Below, piece by piece: positions 1 to 8,844 of a stretch of 64,000 nt of DNA. A model generated the notes under the pieces. That model worked only from the letters and a program-made list of their open reading frames with translations, was not told the DNA's origin and searched no databases. Within the stretch, counting starts at the first letter, position 1. Each line of letters opens with the position of its first letter. Where the stretch lies: assembly GCF_001542875.1 (NCBI RefSeq), contig NZ_LMAF01000002.1, forward strand, positions 1,015,501-1,079,500. The letters run 5' to 3'. This stretch comes from Erythrobacter sp. YT30 (GTDB taxonomy: Bacteria > Pseudomonadota > Alphaproteobacteria > Sphingomonadales > Sphingomonadaceae). A program made the translations under genes and the position numbers.

Positions 1-1
1 G

Positions 2-235
2 TATCGCGTGTCGCTCCCTCGGTTCGTAACTGCTCGCGGAGCCAACACCGGCGCGCAGCTTGTAGTTGATGAGCTTGAGGTGCGCAGCCTCAACTATCCT
101 GGCGCCGCAGATGGTGGCCGGCTGGATGCGGAGGGCCGCGATCTTTTCTTTGTTGGCGGGACTGTCAGTATTCCGGCGCGGACCGCGACAGACACGTTCC
201 GCGCCCAGCTTCCCATCACCGTTTCCTACAACTGA
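2..235 (+). CDS. DUF4402 domain protein, 3' end only
   Basis: The gene is cut by the left window edge; the frame is open from base 2 and only the last 77 residues are visible. The end ITVSYN matches the ends of the two following genes (VTVSYN and VTVIYN), which places it in the same DUF4402 family of exported, beta-rich, fimbrial-subunit-like proteins. It is the first visible member of a run of three such genes followed by a chaperone and an usher-like gene on the same strand. A 9-bp inverted repeat follows the stop codon. The role as a surface-fibre subunit is inferred from the cluster. Confidence 0.7.
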   Translation, partial: YRVSLPRFVTARGANTGAQLVVDELEVRSLNYPGAADGGRLDAEGRDLFFVGGTVSIPARTATDTFRAQLPITVSYN

Positions 236-270
236 TCAGCAGCCTCAAAGAGGGCTACCTGCAGCGCCTG

Positions 271-294
271 TAAGCCGCACGTTTCTGCGGCTTA
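271..294 (+). terminator. 9-bp hairpin after the first DUF4402 gene
   Basis: TAAGCCGCA and TGCGGCTTA form a perfect 9-bp stem with a 6-base loop, 36 bases after the stop codon. Only a weak T-rich stretch (TGGTTAATTTC) follows, so it may be a weak terminator or an mRNA-stabilising processing hairpin that separates subunit expression levels. Confidence 0.45.
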
Positions 295-444
295 TGGTTA
301 ATTTCGCGCCTACAGCGCATAAGGAAGATTTTAAGAGGCTAAGGGGTACTACCTAGGTCAACGGGGACGAATCGCTAACGCATTTCACCGTTGGTCCGCG
401 AAATCGGTGCGGGCTCGAATATTAAGAATCTCAGGAGACCAACC

Positions 445-942
445 TTGAAAAAACTTTTTGCTATCGCTGCTGTTGCAACAGCACTTTCATCGCCTGCCAT
501 GGCAGCGCCTGGCGACACCGCAACTGCACAGGGTGCAGCTACGGCTGAAGTCGTTGCTCCGATCACGCTGACACACGTTGCTGCAGCTGCTCTGAACTTC
601 GGCACCTTCACCACCGGTGACAATGGCGGTACCGTCACTGTTGACCAGGCTGGTAACGGCGTTGCTGCAACTGACGTTACGCTGATCGGCGGTTCGGTTG
701 AATCTGCAGACGCATTCACCGTTGCTGGCGATGCAAGCCGCAGCTTCTCGATCACAACCACGGCTGGTTCTGTGTCAAACGGCACCGACACCATGAACTT
801 CACCACTAGCGCACCTGGCACAGGCTCGCTCGACGCTTCTGGCGCAGCTGGCTTCTCTGTGGGCGGTGTTCTGACTGTTGCTGGCGGCGAATCTGCTGGC
901 GTTTACAGCGGCACTTACGACGTAACTGTCTCTTACAACTAA
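445..942 (+). CDS. DUF4402 domain protein, probable major fibre subunit
   Basis: The product is 165 residues. I chose the TTG at 445 because AGGAG lies 7 bases upstream and it gives a classic signal peptide: MKK, a hydrophobic stretch, and cleavage around AMA-APGDT. The next upstream start (391) would add an implausible N-terminal tail. The mature part is rich in Gly, Ala, Thr and Val with few charged residues, as in pilin-like beta-sandwich subunits, and ends in VTVSYN. Codons are strongly biased to GCT/GCA, GTT and AAC compared with neighbouring genes, which suggests high expression. DUF4402 proteins are uncharacterised surface or spore-coat-U-like proteins; a structural subunit role is inferred from the chaperone and usher genes downstream. 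Confidence 0.75.
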   Translation: MKKLFAIAAVATALSSPAMAAPGDTATAQGAATAEVVAPITLTHVAAAALNFGTFTTGDNGGTVTVDQAGNGVAATDVTLIGGSVESADAFTVAGDASRSFSITTTAGSVSNGTDTMNFTTSAPGTGSLDASGAAGFSVGGVLTVAGGESAGVYSGTYDVTVSYN

Positions 943-1017
943 GTTGATCAAATTGGGGCGCGGGGTCCGGTGAATGCCGCACTTCGCGCCCTAATTGTCA
1001 GCGTAAGGCCCTTCGTC

Positions 1018-1548
1018 ATGCCTATCAAACCTCTACATTGGTGTGGGATCACGCTTGCCCTGGCAAGTTTGAGCGCCCCAGCCGTTGCAGCACCGGGCGA
1101 CACCACGCAGGAATCCGGGGTGGCGTCGGCTACTGTGGCGGACCCAATTACCATTCAGCGCGTGTCTGATCTGCGTTTTGGCCGCTTTGCATCGCCTGGG
1201 ACGGCGAGCACGATCACGGTCAATGTCGACGGTTCGTTCAGCGCGGCAGGCGATGTCGCATCGTCGACGAATATGGCGCAACCTGCCAGTGGCAGAGGCC
1301 CTGCTCAATTCACCGTTGAGCAAGCAGGGAACCGGGGCGGGACTGTCTTCATCCCTGGAAACATCACTATCACAAGCGGCGCAAATTCCATGCTGATCAA
1401 CAGCATAACAGCGCGCTTGGTTGTTATCTCCGGCTTTGGTCGGAACCGTGTTTACCGCTTGGATCTTGGCGGGACACTGCGGGTCAACGCCAATCAGGCG
1501 CCCGGATCGTATCTCGGTGACTTTGACGTTACCGTTATTTACAACTGA
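1018..1548 (+). CDS. DUF4402 domain protein, minor subunit-like
   Basis: The product is 176 residues from the ATG at 1018, which has AAGG 9 bases upstream and gives a compact signal peptide ending near AVAAPGDT. A GTG at 970 in the same frame would give a 192-residue form with a longer N-terminus. After the signal, the start of the mature protein (APGDTTQESGVASATV) parallels the previous gene (APGDTATAQGAATAEV), and the C-terminus VTVIYN matches as well, so the two are paralogues. Codon use is less biased than in the preceding gene, consistent with lower expression. It is probably a second subunit, tip protein or anchor of the same fibre; that role is inferred from context. Confidence 0.7.
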   Translation: MPIKPLHWCGITLALASLSAPAVAAPGDTTQESGVASATVADPITIQRVSDLRFGRFASPGTASTITVNVDGSFSAAGDVASSTNMAQPASGRGPAQFTVEQAGNRGGTVFIPGNITITSGANSMLINSITARLVVISGFGRNRVYRLDLGGTLRVNANQAPGSYLGDFDVTVIYN

Positions 1549-1588
1549 TCCCCAACTTCCCTTACCACAAATTAACCATCGCAACGGT

Positions 1589-1604
1589 AGAACTACGTAG
1601 TTCT
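1589..1604. promoter_or_regulatory. Perfect 16-bp palindrome before the chaperone gene
   Basis: AGAACTACGTAGTTCT is its own reverse complement and ends 24 bases before the chaperone start codon. It could be a dimeric-regulator operator or, in RNA, a short hairpin just upstream of a start that has no good ribosome binding site. Either would set chaperone and usher levels apart from the subunits. Confidence 0.4.
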
Positions 1605-1628
1605 TTAACGTTGACCATGGTTTGAAAA

Positions 1629-2621
1629 ATGAAAAAATTCTCGGGGTTTCGCGCTCGCGCATTGACGGCGTCTGCCTGTCTGCTGGCATTTGGCTTTGCC
1701 AGCTCTGTGGCGGCCCAAAACCTCTCGCTTGAAGCCGCTCAAGAAGCTCCCGAAGATGAGGCTGAGCTGGTCGCACCTCCAATCCCCGAGGTTGAGGCGG
1801 GTGAAGTGCCCGACGGGTCTGTCGGCGGGATGGGAGACATCAACCTTTATCCGCGGCGTATTATCATGGACCGGCGTTCACGTATCGCGTCCGTTGGCAT
1901 TTACAACAAGACGGCCTTTGACGGCGACTACGAGATTTCGATCACCGATATGGTGATGCTGAATAGCGGTAATGTTGTGCCTTTGGACAATATTCCTGCT
2001 GGTGTAGAAGCCGGTGAGGTCAAAGTAGCGAGCCAGATGCTGCGCCACTCGCCGCGCCGCGTTGCTCTGCTGGGAAGTGAAGCGCAGACCGTTCGTATCA
2101 TGGCAAGGCCTTCGGCAGACTTGCCCGATGGCGAATATCGCGCTCACTTCATGGTCGTTTCCGTGCCCAAGAACCTCGATGAAGGCTTCTCCATTGAAGA
2201 TGCGGTGAGCGATAATGCCGCTGATACCGGCAATGTCGGCGTCACGATCCGCCCGCGTTTCGGCATCTCCATCCCCGTTATCGTGCGCGTGGGTGATACG
2301 ACGCTCGACGTGGGGCTGGAGAATATCGGCTTTGTGCAGGGCGAACGCGGCCCGCTTCTTTCGATGACGATTACGCGCAGCGGAACGCGTTCCGCCTATG
2401 GCGATGTCGTCGTAACCGCGCCCGGTCAGGACGAGCCTTTGGTGATTGCTCGCGGCATCGGCGTTTATCCCGAGATCGATTCACGCCAGGTGCAATTGGC
2501 ACTCAACCCGGAATTCGACCTCACCCAGTTGCGAGCAGGCATGCAGCTCACCGCAACATTCGTCGATGACGACGTAAATCCAGGCGAAACTCTTGCTAGG
2601 CAAGATTTTGTCGTCCGGTGA
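1629..2621 (+). CDS. PapD-like periplasmic fimbrial chaperone
   Basis: The product is 330 residues with a clear signal peptide (MKKFSGFRARALTAS..., cleavage near VAA-QNLS). After an acidic, Pro-rich linker of about 50 residues comes an Ig-like PapD fold: the first strand region YPRRIIMDRRSR, then SPRRVALLGSEAQTVRI and LPDGEYRAHF, which match the typical chaperone pattern of proline, a QTVR-like strand and G-E-Y-R. Such chaperones donate a strand to subunits in the periplasm. It is longer than the usual 230-250 residues because of the linker and an acidic insertion. The stop overlaps the start of the usher-like gene by 4 bases (GTGA), indicating translational coupling. Confidence 0.75.
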   Translation: MKKFSGFRARALTASACLLAFGFASSVAAQNLSLEAAQEAPEDEAELVAPPIPEVEAGEVPDGSVGGMGDINLYPRRIIMDRRSRIASVGIYNKTAFDGDYEISITDMVMLNSGNVVPLDNIPAGVEAGEVKVASQMLRHSPRRVALLGSEAQTVRIMARPSADLPDGEYRAHFMVVSVPKNLDEGFSIEDAVSDNAADTGNVGVTIRPRFGISIPVIVRVGDTTLDVGLENIGFVQGERGPLLSMTITRSGTRSAYGDVVVTAPGQDEPLVIARGIGVYPEIDSRQVQLALNPEFDLTQLRAGMQLTATFVDDDVNPGETLARQDFVVR

Positions 2622-5600
2622 CCTCGCTTCGCGCTATCGGTGTTCTAGCCGCGATTGCCGCTGTTCCGGCAATTGCGGGCGGATCGTTGCTTCCCTCCTC
2701 TGTCGGGCAGCTTGAGCTGGACAGACCGGGAGCGACGGCCGCTCACCCATCGATTTCGCTTTACGAAGACGTTGAAACAACTGCGAAACTTAAAGCATCT
2801 GACGTCACGACATCGCAGATCAAAGCAGGTCGGACTGCGCAATTAAGAGAGCAAGAGGGCGACCCGCAATCTGCGAGCGGCACCCCACGCCCCGGGTTCA
2901 CCGGGCTTTACCGCGCCCCTTACAATTTCAAGGCGATCGCCAGAGCCGCTGCAAAGCGGACAAACCCTAAGATCGCACCACTGCCGCTCATCAAGGAGGC
3001 GCCGCAGACGGTTGCTAAGTTGATTTCACCAAAGGAGCCGATGCTCGAGCCTGATACAACCGAATTGGCACAATCGAGACCCGGTCGTAGCGATTCGATT
3101 GATAACTCAGAGATCGCAGCTTTGTCCGAAGTGAAGATCGCCAATAGTGACAGTGAAAGCTATTCAGCCCAGGTCACCTTCAACTTCGATCCTCCTGCAC
3201 TCGCGCCCGCCACACCATTACAGAAACCGACGAAGGTTGTGGCAAAGGCAATTGAGCAGCCTGGAGCGCCGATAGGGCTGTCAGACATCCTGCAAGCGGC
3301 GAGACCTCCTGCAAAGATCGTGGAGAAAGTAGCGGCCAAACCGGCGATAGCGCCCGTCGCCGCAAATCGGGAGGCCCAAGGTGCGCCTCCGGTTCAAGCT
3401 TTCAGTCTTCTAACCCCACGGGTTCGCGAGAAGTCTCTCGAAAGCTCAAGGCCTGCAACTGGTCCTCCGCTTCCCGCCGATACGGTGGTAGCACTTCAGC
3501 CACAGCCATCGCTCGATCTGACGCCGGGGACAAGAACGTTCCCCCTGGACGAAGATGGCCCGATCTTCACCATAGATGACGAGCTGATCCTGCAGCTCAG
3601 AGTGAAGGGCATTGATGCCAGCGACACGATCATCGCCTATGGTACGCGCAACGGCATCTACCTGCCGGTGGGTGAGCTTACCCGTATTCTGGACTTAGCC
3701 ATAAAGGTTAGCGATGATGGCAATTACGCAAGTGGTTGGTTCCTGAGCGAAGATCGCACGGTTACGATCGACTTGAGGCAGCAACTCCTCACAACAAAGG
3801 GTGGGGTTCGGCCGCTGATGCCCGCGGAAGGCCAAGCCTTCGAAGGGGAAATGTTCGTTCTCAGCGATGTGCTCGCTGAGATTTTGCCGCTTGAGCTTGA
3901 TCCTAACCTCAGAACCCAATCGGTTCTGCTCACCACATTGGAGCCCTTTCCTTTCGAGGAGCGGATGCGCCGCGATGCTGAGCGGGCGAAATTGGGGGCA
4001 CGACAGGCTAGGGGCGAGCAAGAGCGTTGGCCGCGCCAGGAAACGCCTTGGTTGGCTGCATCGGTGCCCATTGGCGATGTCGAGCTTCGCGCGGTCTCGG
4101 ATTCTGCATTGGGCGAAAGGCTTGAAGGCGACCTTCGTCTTGCGGGCGATCTGGCATTTATGACCGCGCAGGCCTTTTTGACGACCACAACGCGAGATGG
4201 CCTTGTCGCTTCGCTGATACAACTGGGTCGCCGTGATCCTGACGCCGATCTGCTGGGTCCGTTAGGTGCGACCGATTTTCAATTCGGCGATGTTGCGACA
4301 TCATCCATGCCGGTTGGCCTGCGTGGCCGCGCCGGTCGCGGCGGATTCATAACCAATCGACCATTCGAGAGCGCCTCCGCCTTTGAACAGATCGATCTGC
4401 GTGGCATTCTGCCAAATGGATATGAGGTAGAACTTTATCGCAACGATATCCTGGTTGGCTCAATCGCCAATGCAGTGAACAGCCAATACGAGTTTCTTGA
4501 AGTCCCCGTAGATTATGGCTTGAACGTATTCCGGCTCGTTTTCTACGGGCCCCAAGGGCAAAGACGTGAGGAAGTGCGCAAGATCACTGTTGGTGATGGG
4601 CGTCTTGCGGCGGGCGATCTGGAATACGAAGTTGGCGCAATTCAGCGCGGAGTTAACCTACTTGGTGTTGAGGGGCCAAACTTTAATCCAACCGAAGGAT
4701 TTGGAAACTGGCAGGCTGCAGCTCGCCTTGCCTATGGTCTTAGTCCGGATATTACCGCTGTCTCAAGCCTGTCCTACTTCGAAAACGATGGCGAGAATGA
4801 CTTCGTCGGCACGGCTGGAATTCGCACTGGGATCGGTGGCCTGGCGCTGCGCGCTGACGGCGCGGTGTCTGACAAGGGCAGCTATGCCGCAGGTGTCGGC
4901 ACGGCGGGGCGTGCGCTAGGGGGCTCCTTCACACTGTCGCATTTTGAATATGGTGGCGGTTTTGTCGATGAATTGAGGAGCAACACGCGCGATCCGCTCA
5001 GACGTGCGACCGAGCTTGATTTCAACACGAATGTGAATTTCGGCGCGAAAACAAAGCATACATCGATCCCCATCGCCGCAAGGCTTCGACATATCGAATT
5101 TGCTGATGGCAGAGCCGATACTGATGCCATTTTCCGCGGCTCCTATCGTTTGCCCGGCATGGTCCTATCCAACACACTGGAATATTCGCGCGATGTGGGA
5201 CTGAACGGTTCCAACTTCTCCCAGCTCATAGGCAATTTCGACCTGGCCACATTTAGGCGATCACGTACGCAGCTTCGTGGATCTGTAGGTTATAGCCTTC
5301 TCCAAGGCCCAGAAATCACCAATGTTGCGGGGGAAATCGACTATCAGCTCGATGATCAAACGACAGTGAGCGGTCAAGCCTCGTACTCTTTTAATGGCGG
5401 CGGCCTGAATGTCGGTGCGTCAGCAATCCGCGACTTCGACAAGTTTTCGCTCGCGTTTGATGGCAATTACGCCTTTGAGCAAAAGGCCTTCTCGCTCGCT
5501 CTTAGACTTGGCTTTAGTTTCGGACGCGATCCATTGCGCCAGCGCTATTTCGTCGCGAAACCGGGGCAGGCATCATCAGGCGCTGCCAGTGTCCGGGCAT

Positions 5601-6157
5601 TTCAGGATATGGATGGCGACCGCCTATTCAGCGAAGGCGACGTACCGCTCAAAGATGTTGATTTTGTCGTGTTCAACGACACGTCGACCACGGATGAAGA
5701 CGGGATGGCGCGTTTGACCCAGCTGGGCAATGGCAACCGCGCGAGCATTCAGGTCGATCCGTCGACCTTGCCCGATATCTTGATGGCTCCCGTTGAAAGG
5801 GGAGTGGAAATCGTCCCTCGTGCAGGCCGATTCCACGTGATGGATTTCCCGATCGTTGCCCTGAGCGAGATTGAGGGAACGGTATCCTTCAAAGACGACG
5901 CGAGCGGACGCGGGGTTTCAGGTTTGCGGTTGCAGCTGATCGATGAGCGCGGCGAGATTGGCGGCACAGTGCGCTCCGAGCGCGGCGGCTACTTCTTCTT
6001 CGAGCTGATCAAGCCGGGCACCTACACACTCGTGATCGATCCATCGCAGGCAGAAAGGCTGGGCATCTGTATGCTGGGCGACCCGCAGATAACGGTCGAG
6101 CCAGTGGGCGGGATCTACTCGCTGGATGCGAACGTCACATCTTGCGGCGAAAGCTAA
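2618..6157 (+). CDS. Usher-like outer-membrane protein with long N-terminal linker
   Basis: The product is 1179 residues, starting at GTG in a 4-base overlap with the chaperone gene. A short signal peptide (MTSLRAIGVLAAIAAVPAIA) is followed by about 280 residues rich in Pro, Ala and Lys without obvious fold. A domain around residues 310-450 (IDDELILQLRVKG...) precedes a beta-rich region with usher-like sequence (GYEVELYRNDILVGSI and FLEVPVDYGLNVFRL) and a long alternating-strand barrel-like stretch. The last 230 residues look like Ig/carboxypeptidase-regulatory-like beta domains (SVRAFQDMDGDRLFSEGDVP, then YFFFELIKPGTYTL). It most likely exports and anchors the DUF4402 subunits across the outer membrane. 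It is larger than a classical usher (about 800-850 residues) and the overall similarity is distant. Confidence 0.65.
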   Translation: MTSLRAIGVLAAIAAVPAIAGGSLLPSSVGQLELDRPGATAAHPSISLYEDVETTAKLKASDVTTSQIKAGRTAQLREQEGDPQSASGTPRPGFTGLYRAPYNFKAIARAAAKRTNPKIAPLPLIKEAPQTVAKLISPKEPMLEPDTTELAQSRPGRSDSIDNSEIAALSEVKIANSDSESYSAQVTFNFDPPALAPATPLQKPTKVVAKAIEQPGAPIGLSDILQAARPPAKIVEKVAAKPAIAPVAANREAQGAPPVQAFSLLTPRVREKSLESSRPATGPPLPADTVVALQPQPSLDLTPGTRTFPLDEDGPIFTIDDELILQLRVKGIDASDTIIAYGTRNGIYLPVGELTRILDLAIKVSDDGNYASGWFLSEDRTVTIDLRQQLLTTKGGVRPLMPAEGQAFEGEMFVLSDVLAEILPLELDPNLRTQSVLLTTLEPFPFEERMRRDAERAKLGARQARGEQERWPRQETPWLAASVPIGDVELRAVSDSALGERLEGDLRLAGDLAFMTAQAFLTTTTRDGLVASLIQLGRRDPDADLLGPLGATDFQFGDVATSSMPVGLRGRAGRGGFITNRPFESASAFEQIDLRGILPNGYEVELYRNDILVGSIANAVNSQYEFLEVPVDYGLNVFRLVFYGPQGQRREEVRKITVGDGRLAAGDLEYEVGAIQRGVNLLGVEGPNFNPTEGFGNWQAAARLAYGLSPDITAVSSLSYFENDGENDFVGTAGIRTGIGGLALRADGAVSDKGSYAAGVGTAGRALGGSFTLSHFEYGGGFVDELRSNTRDPLRRATELDFNTNVNFGAKTKHTSIPIAARLRHIEFADGRADTDAIFRGSYRLPGMVLSNTLEYSRDVGLNGSNFSQLIGNFDLATFRRSRTQLRGSVGYSLLQGPEITNVAGEIDYQLDDQTTVSGQASYSFNGGGLNVGASAIRDFDKFSLAFDGNYAFEQKAFSLALRLGFSFGRDPLRQRYFVAKPGQASSGAASVRAFQDMDGDRLFSEGDVPLKDVDFVVFNDTSTTDEDGMARLTQLGNGNRASIQVDPSTLPDILMAPVERGVEIVPRAGRFHVMDFPIVALSEIEGTVSFKDDASGRGVSGLRLQLIDERGEIGGTVRSERGGYFFFELIKPGTYTLVIDPSQAERLGICMLGDPQITVEPVGGIYSLDANVTSCGES

Positions 6158-6200
6158 GGCTGCCGCGAAACTTGCAAGCAATTCTTCTGAAGCAGAATTA

Positions 6201-7277
6201 TTACCGGTTTCGTGGAGGGGCAGCGACGCTTTCTCTGTCGATTAGCGCGAAGCCGTCCTCTCGTGCATCCGTGTTCTTGTTATCGGTCATTGCCGAGGCG
6301 GATTTGGTGTTGGCTGTGATCAAACGTTCGCAGGCTTGTGAAAAATGCGCCGCATAGTCTTGGTGCAGCACGGTGAGTGCAGGCTCGCAATGGGAAAGGC
6401 CGGGTGCATCGTCGAGCACAAGTAACGATAAGTCATCTGGCACCGAAATTTTCAGGCTTTGTGCCGCGCGCAAGACGGCGCGTGCGGTCTCTTCGGTTTC
6501 AGCGATAATGGCGGTTGGCCTGATTGTCGGCGTGAGCCATGCGCGAGTGAGATCGAATGCTTCGTCGAATGCCAGAGGTGCATCAGAGATAAAATGACCA
6601 TGGGCGCGGCTACCGACTTTGATAAGAGCGCGGCGATAGCCGTCACGTCGCCGGGCCGATCGCACCGGATCATGATGGCCGCTGACAAAGCCCATTTGGC
6701 GGTGGCCCAGGGCAAGAAGGTGTTCGGCAGCTGCCTCTGCGAAAAAGCCATCGTCAAGGCCAGGGACAAGTCTTCCAAATTCGCTACGCTGACCAAGGTA
6801 ATCAGACGCCACACCGCGCTGATCGAGGACGCTGCGAATGCCGGGGTCTTCTTCGAGCGAGGGGCAAAGCACAACGCCATCAGGCTTGAGCGAGGTCAGA
6901 GCGCGGGCGATCTGCTCAGAAGGATCGCCAAGCGATTTCTGACCCGATGCATCGACTTCTTCAAAGAGCAAATGATAGCCACGCGGACCGCAAACGCGCA
7001 GACCTGCCAGCATCATTTGATCGAGTGGCAATCGTCCATCACTGCGGCCAACCGCGTCTTTTTCAAATATGGCGAGAATCTGATAGCTGCGCGAACCGCC
7101 CATCCTGCGGGCGGCCTGATTGGGAACGTAGCCAAGTTCCGCAATGGCCGCTTCGACCTTTTCGCGAACGCTTTGGCGGACGTTTGGCTGAAAGTTGATG
7201 ACGCGCGAAACGGTTTGGCGCGAAACGCCAGCAGCCTTGGCCACATCTTCGATCGTAATGCTGCCCGATTGCGTCAT
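6201..7277 (-). CDS. LacI-family transcriptional regulator
   Basis: The product is 358 residues. The N-terminal helix-turn-helix and hinge are clear (ITIEDVAKAAGVSRQTVSRV, then AAIAELGYVPNQAARRM), followed by a periplasmic-binding-protein-like sensor domain (DGVVLCPSLEED, HRQMGFVSGHHDP, PTAIIAETEETARAVLRAA). These proteins are cytoplasmic repressors that respond to sugars or nucleosides. I chose the ATG at 7277; a GTG at 7283 is also possible and GAGGA lies just upstream of both. It lies downstream of an M20 amidohydrolase on the same strand and convergent with the usher gene. No sugar-utilisation genes are adjacent, so its target is unknown. Confidence 0.85.
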   Translation of the reverse strand: MTQSGSITIEDVAKAAGVSRQTVSRVINFQPNVRQSVREKVEAAIAELGYVPNQAARRMGGSRSYQILAIFEKDAVGRSDGRLPLDQMMLAGLRVCGPRGYHLLFEEVDASGQKSLGDPSEQIARALTSLKPDGVVLCPSLEEDPGIRSVLDQRGVASDYLGQRSEFGRLVPGLDDGFFAEAAAEHLLALGHRQMGFVSGHHDPVRSARRRDGYRRALIKVGSRAHGHFISDAPLAFDEAFDLTRAWLTPTIRPTAIIAETEETARAVLRAAQSLKISVPDDLSLLVLDDAPGLSHCEPALTVLHQDYAAHFSQACERLITANTKSASAMTDNKNTDAREDGFALIDRESVAAPPRNR

Positions 7278-7412
7278 CGGCACTGTGTCCTCATCGCCCG
7301 GCCTATAACCACATGAGGATGGGGAATTGAATAATCGTTAGCGTTAGACCTCGGTTAACACGCGTTTTTCTGTGGATGCGTAGGCCAGTTGCACGCCGGC
7401 GCTCGCAATTGG

Positions 7413-8624
7413 TCAGCCCTCAAATCCATTCTCGAGGAATTCAAGCGCGCATCCGGCGAGCATGGCAGCGCCATGCGGCATCGCCCCTTCATCGACATGC
7501 ATGCGCGGATTGTGAAGCGAACAGGCGCATCGCCAGTCATCGTTGCCCTCTTTCGCGACGCCGAGGAAGAACATGGCGCCGGGCACTTTTTCAAGGACGT
7601 AGGAGAAATCTTCAGCGCCCATAATGGGATCGGCAAGATCGCTCCATCCGGTCCCATCGCCCATGGCGCGCGTCACTTTTTCGCCCAGTTTGACGGCGCG
7701 TGGATCGTTGAGCGTCACGGGGTAACCATGATCGATCTCGCACGTGGCCGAAACGCCGTGCCCTGCCGCGATAGCTTCGACGGTTTGGTTGATGAGTTCG
7801 TGCGCCTTGGCGCGGTGCTCAGCTGACAATGTCCGAATTGTGCCAGCGATCATCGCATCGTCGGGAATGATGTTGTGCGTTGTTCCCGTGTGGATTTGTG
7901 TCACCGTCACCACCACTGCGCTCGTCGCTTTGAAACGGCGTGTTACCATTGTCTGGAGAGCGGAAACGATTGCCGCCGCTGCCGGTATCGGATCGGCGCA
8001 ATCATGAGGCATAGATGCGTGGCCACCTTTGCCGGTGACGGTGATCGTGAACTGATCCGCTGCTGCCATTAATGGGCCGGGCCTTCCTGCGATCACGGCG
8101 TAAGGCGCATTGGGCATGATATGGAGCGCAAAGGCGGCATCGGGCACCGGATCGAGCAAGCCATCATCGATCATATAGCGCGCGCCGTGAAAACCTTCTT
8201 CGCCCGGCTGGAACATAAAATCGACAATGCCCTTCAACTCTTTGCGTCGTTCGCACAGTATGCGAGCTGCCCCTGTCAGCATGGCGGTGTGCGTGTCGTG
8301 TCCGCAGGCGTGCATGCGGCCCGGTATCGCGGACGCGAAATCGAGCCCCGTTTTCTCATCCATCGGCAGAGCGTCCATATCGCCGCGTAGCAGCACTCGT
8401 TTGGCATCTGAGCCTGCCTTGCCTCCGTTTAGTGTTGCGATCGCGCCAGTCGTTGAGGTGCCTTCGCGCCAGGTCAGCGGCAAATCGGCAAGCGCGGCGC
8501 GCACTTTCGCCATGGTGAGCGGGCACTGAAGCCCCAATTCCGGCTCCGCGTGAATAGCGCGGCGAAGGGAAGTGATCGCGTCGGAATGATTGCGAGCGGC
8601 ATCGAGCAGGTTCTTTGTCAGCAT
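7413..8624 (-). CDS. M20-family amidohydrolase (hippurate hydrolase/aminoacylase type)
   Basis: The product is 403 residues, the normal length. The family hallmarks are present: MHACGHDTHTAML for the metal-binding His and Asp, FMFQPGEEGFHGARYMI with the catalytic and metal-binding glutamates, a dimerisation lid domain around residues 190-300, and GAEDFSYVLEKVPGAMFFLG near the end. Members hydrolyse N-acyl amino acids, hippurate or similar amides with a divalent metal. No signal peptide is present, so it acts in the cytoplasm. The substrate cannot be told from sequence. It starts about 220 bases from the divergent lipid kinase gene. Confidence 0.9.
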   Translation of the reverse strand: MLTKNLLDAARNHSDAITSLRRAIHAEPELGLQCPLTMAKVRAALADLPLTWREGTSTTGAIATLNGGKAGSDAKRVLLRGDMDALPMDEKTGLDFASAIPGRMHACGHDTHTAMLTGAARILCERRKELKGIVDFMFQPGEEGFHGARYMIDDGLLDPVPDAAFALHIMPNAPYAVIAGRPGPLMAAADQFTITVTGKGGHASMPHDCADPIPAAAAIVSALQTMVTRRFKATSAVVVTVTQIHTGTTHNIIPDDAMIAGTIRTLSAEHRAKAHELINQTVEAIAAGHGVSATCEIDHGYPVTLNDPRAVKLGEKVTRAMGDGTGWSDLADPIMGAEDFSYVLEKVPGAMFFLGVAKEGNDDWRCACSLHNPRMHVDEGAMPHGAAMLAGCALEFLENGFEG

Positions 8625-8844
8625 GAAACGCAGACTATCGCGCTACGCAGTGTTCTGGAAGACAATATGGTAAACCGCGATAGTGCCAAGAAGCCACAAT
8701 GAGTGAGCGCAAAACTCAACAACACTCCATTTATCGCCAATTCGCTTGAACTTGCGGTTTCGCGCCCCACTACATGACAAGTTAATGCAATTGTGCCATG
8801 GCGCGCCTGCCTTGGTGATTAAGGCAGTCTGTAAAAGGACCGAT

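Noticed and set aside
6180-6199. AATTCT...AGAATT repeat between the usher and LacI genes, considered as a bidirectional terminator
   Set aside because: AT-rich 6-bp stem and no T tract in either direction.
7288-7319. TCCTCAT...ATGAGGA inverted repeat upstream of the LacI gene
   Set aside because: Spacing of 18 bases and lack of the central CG typical of LacI operators; one arm is the ribosome binding site.
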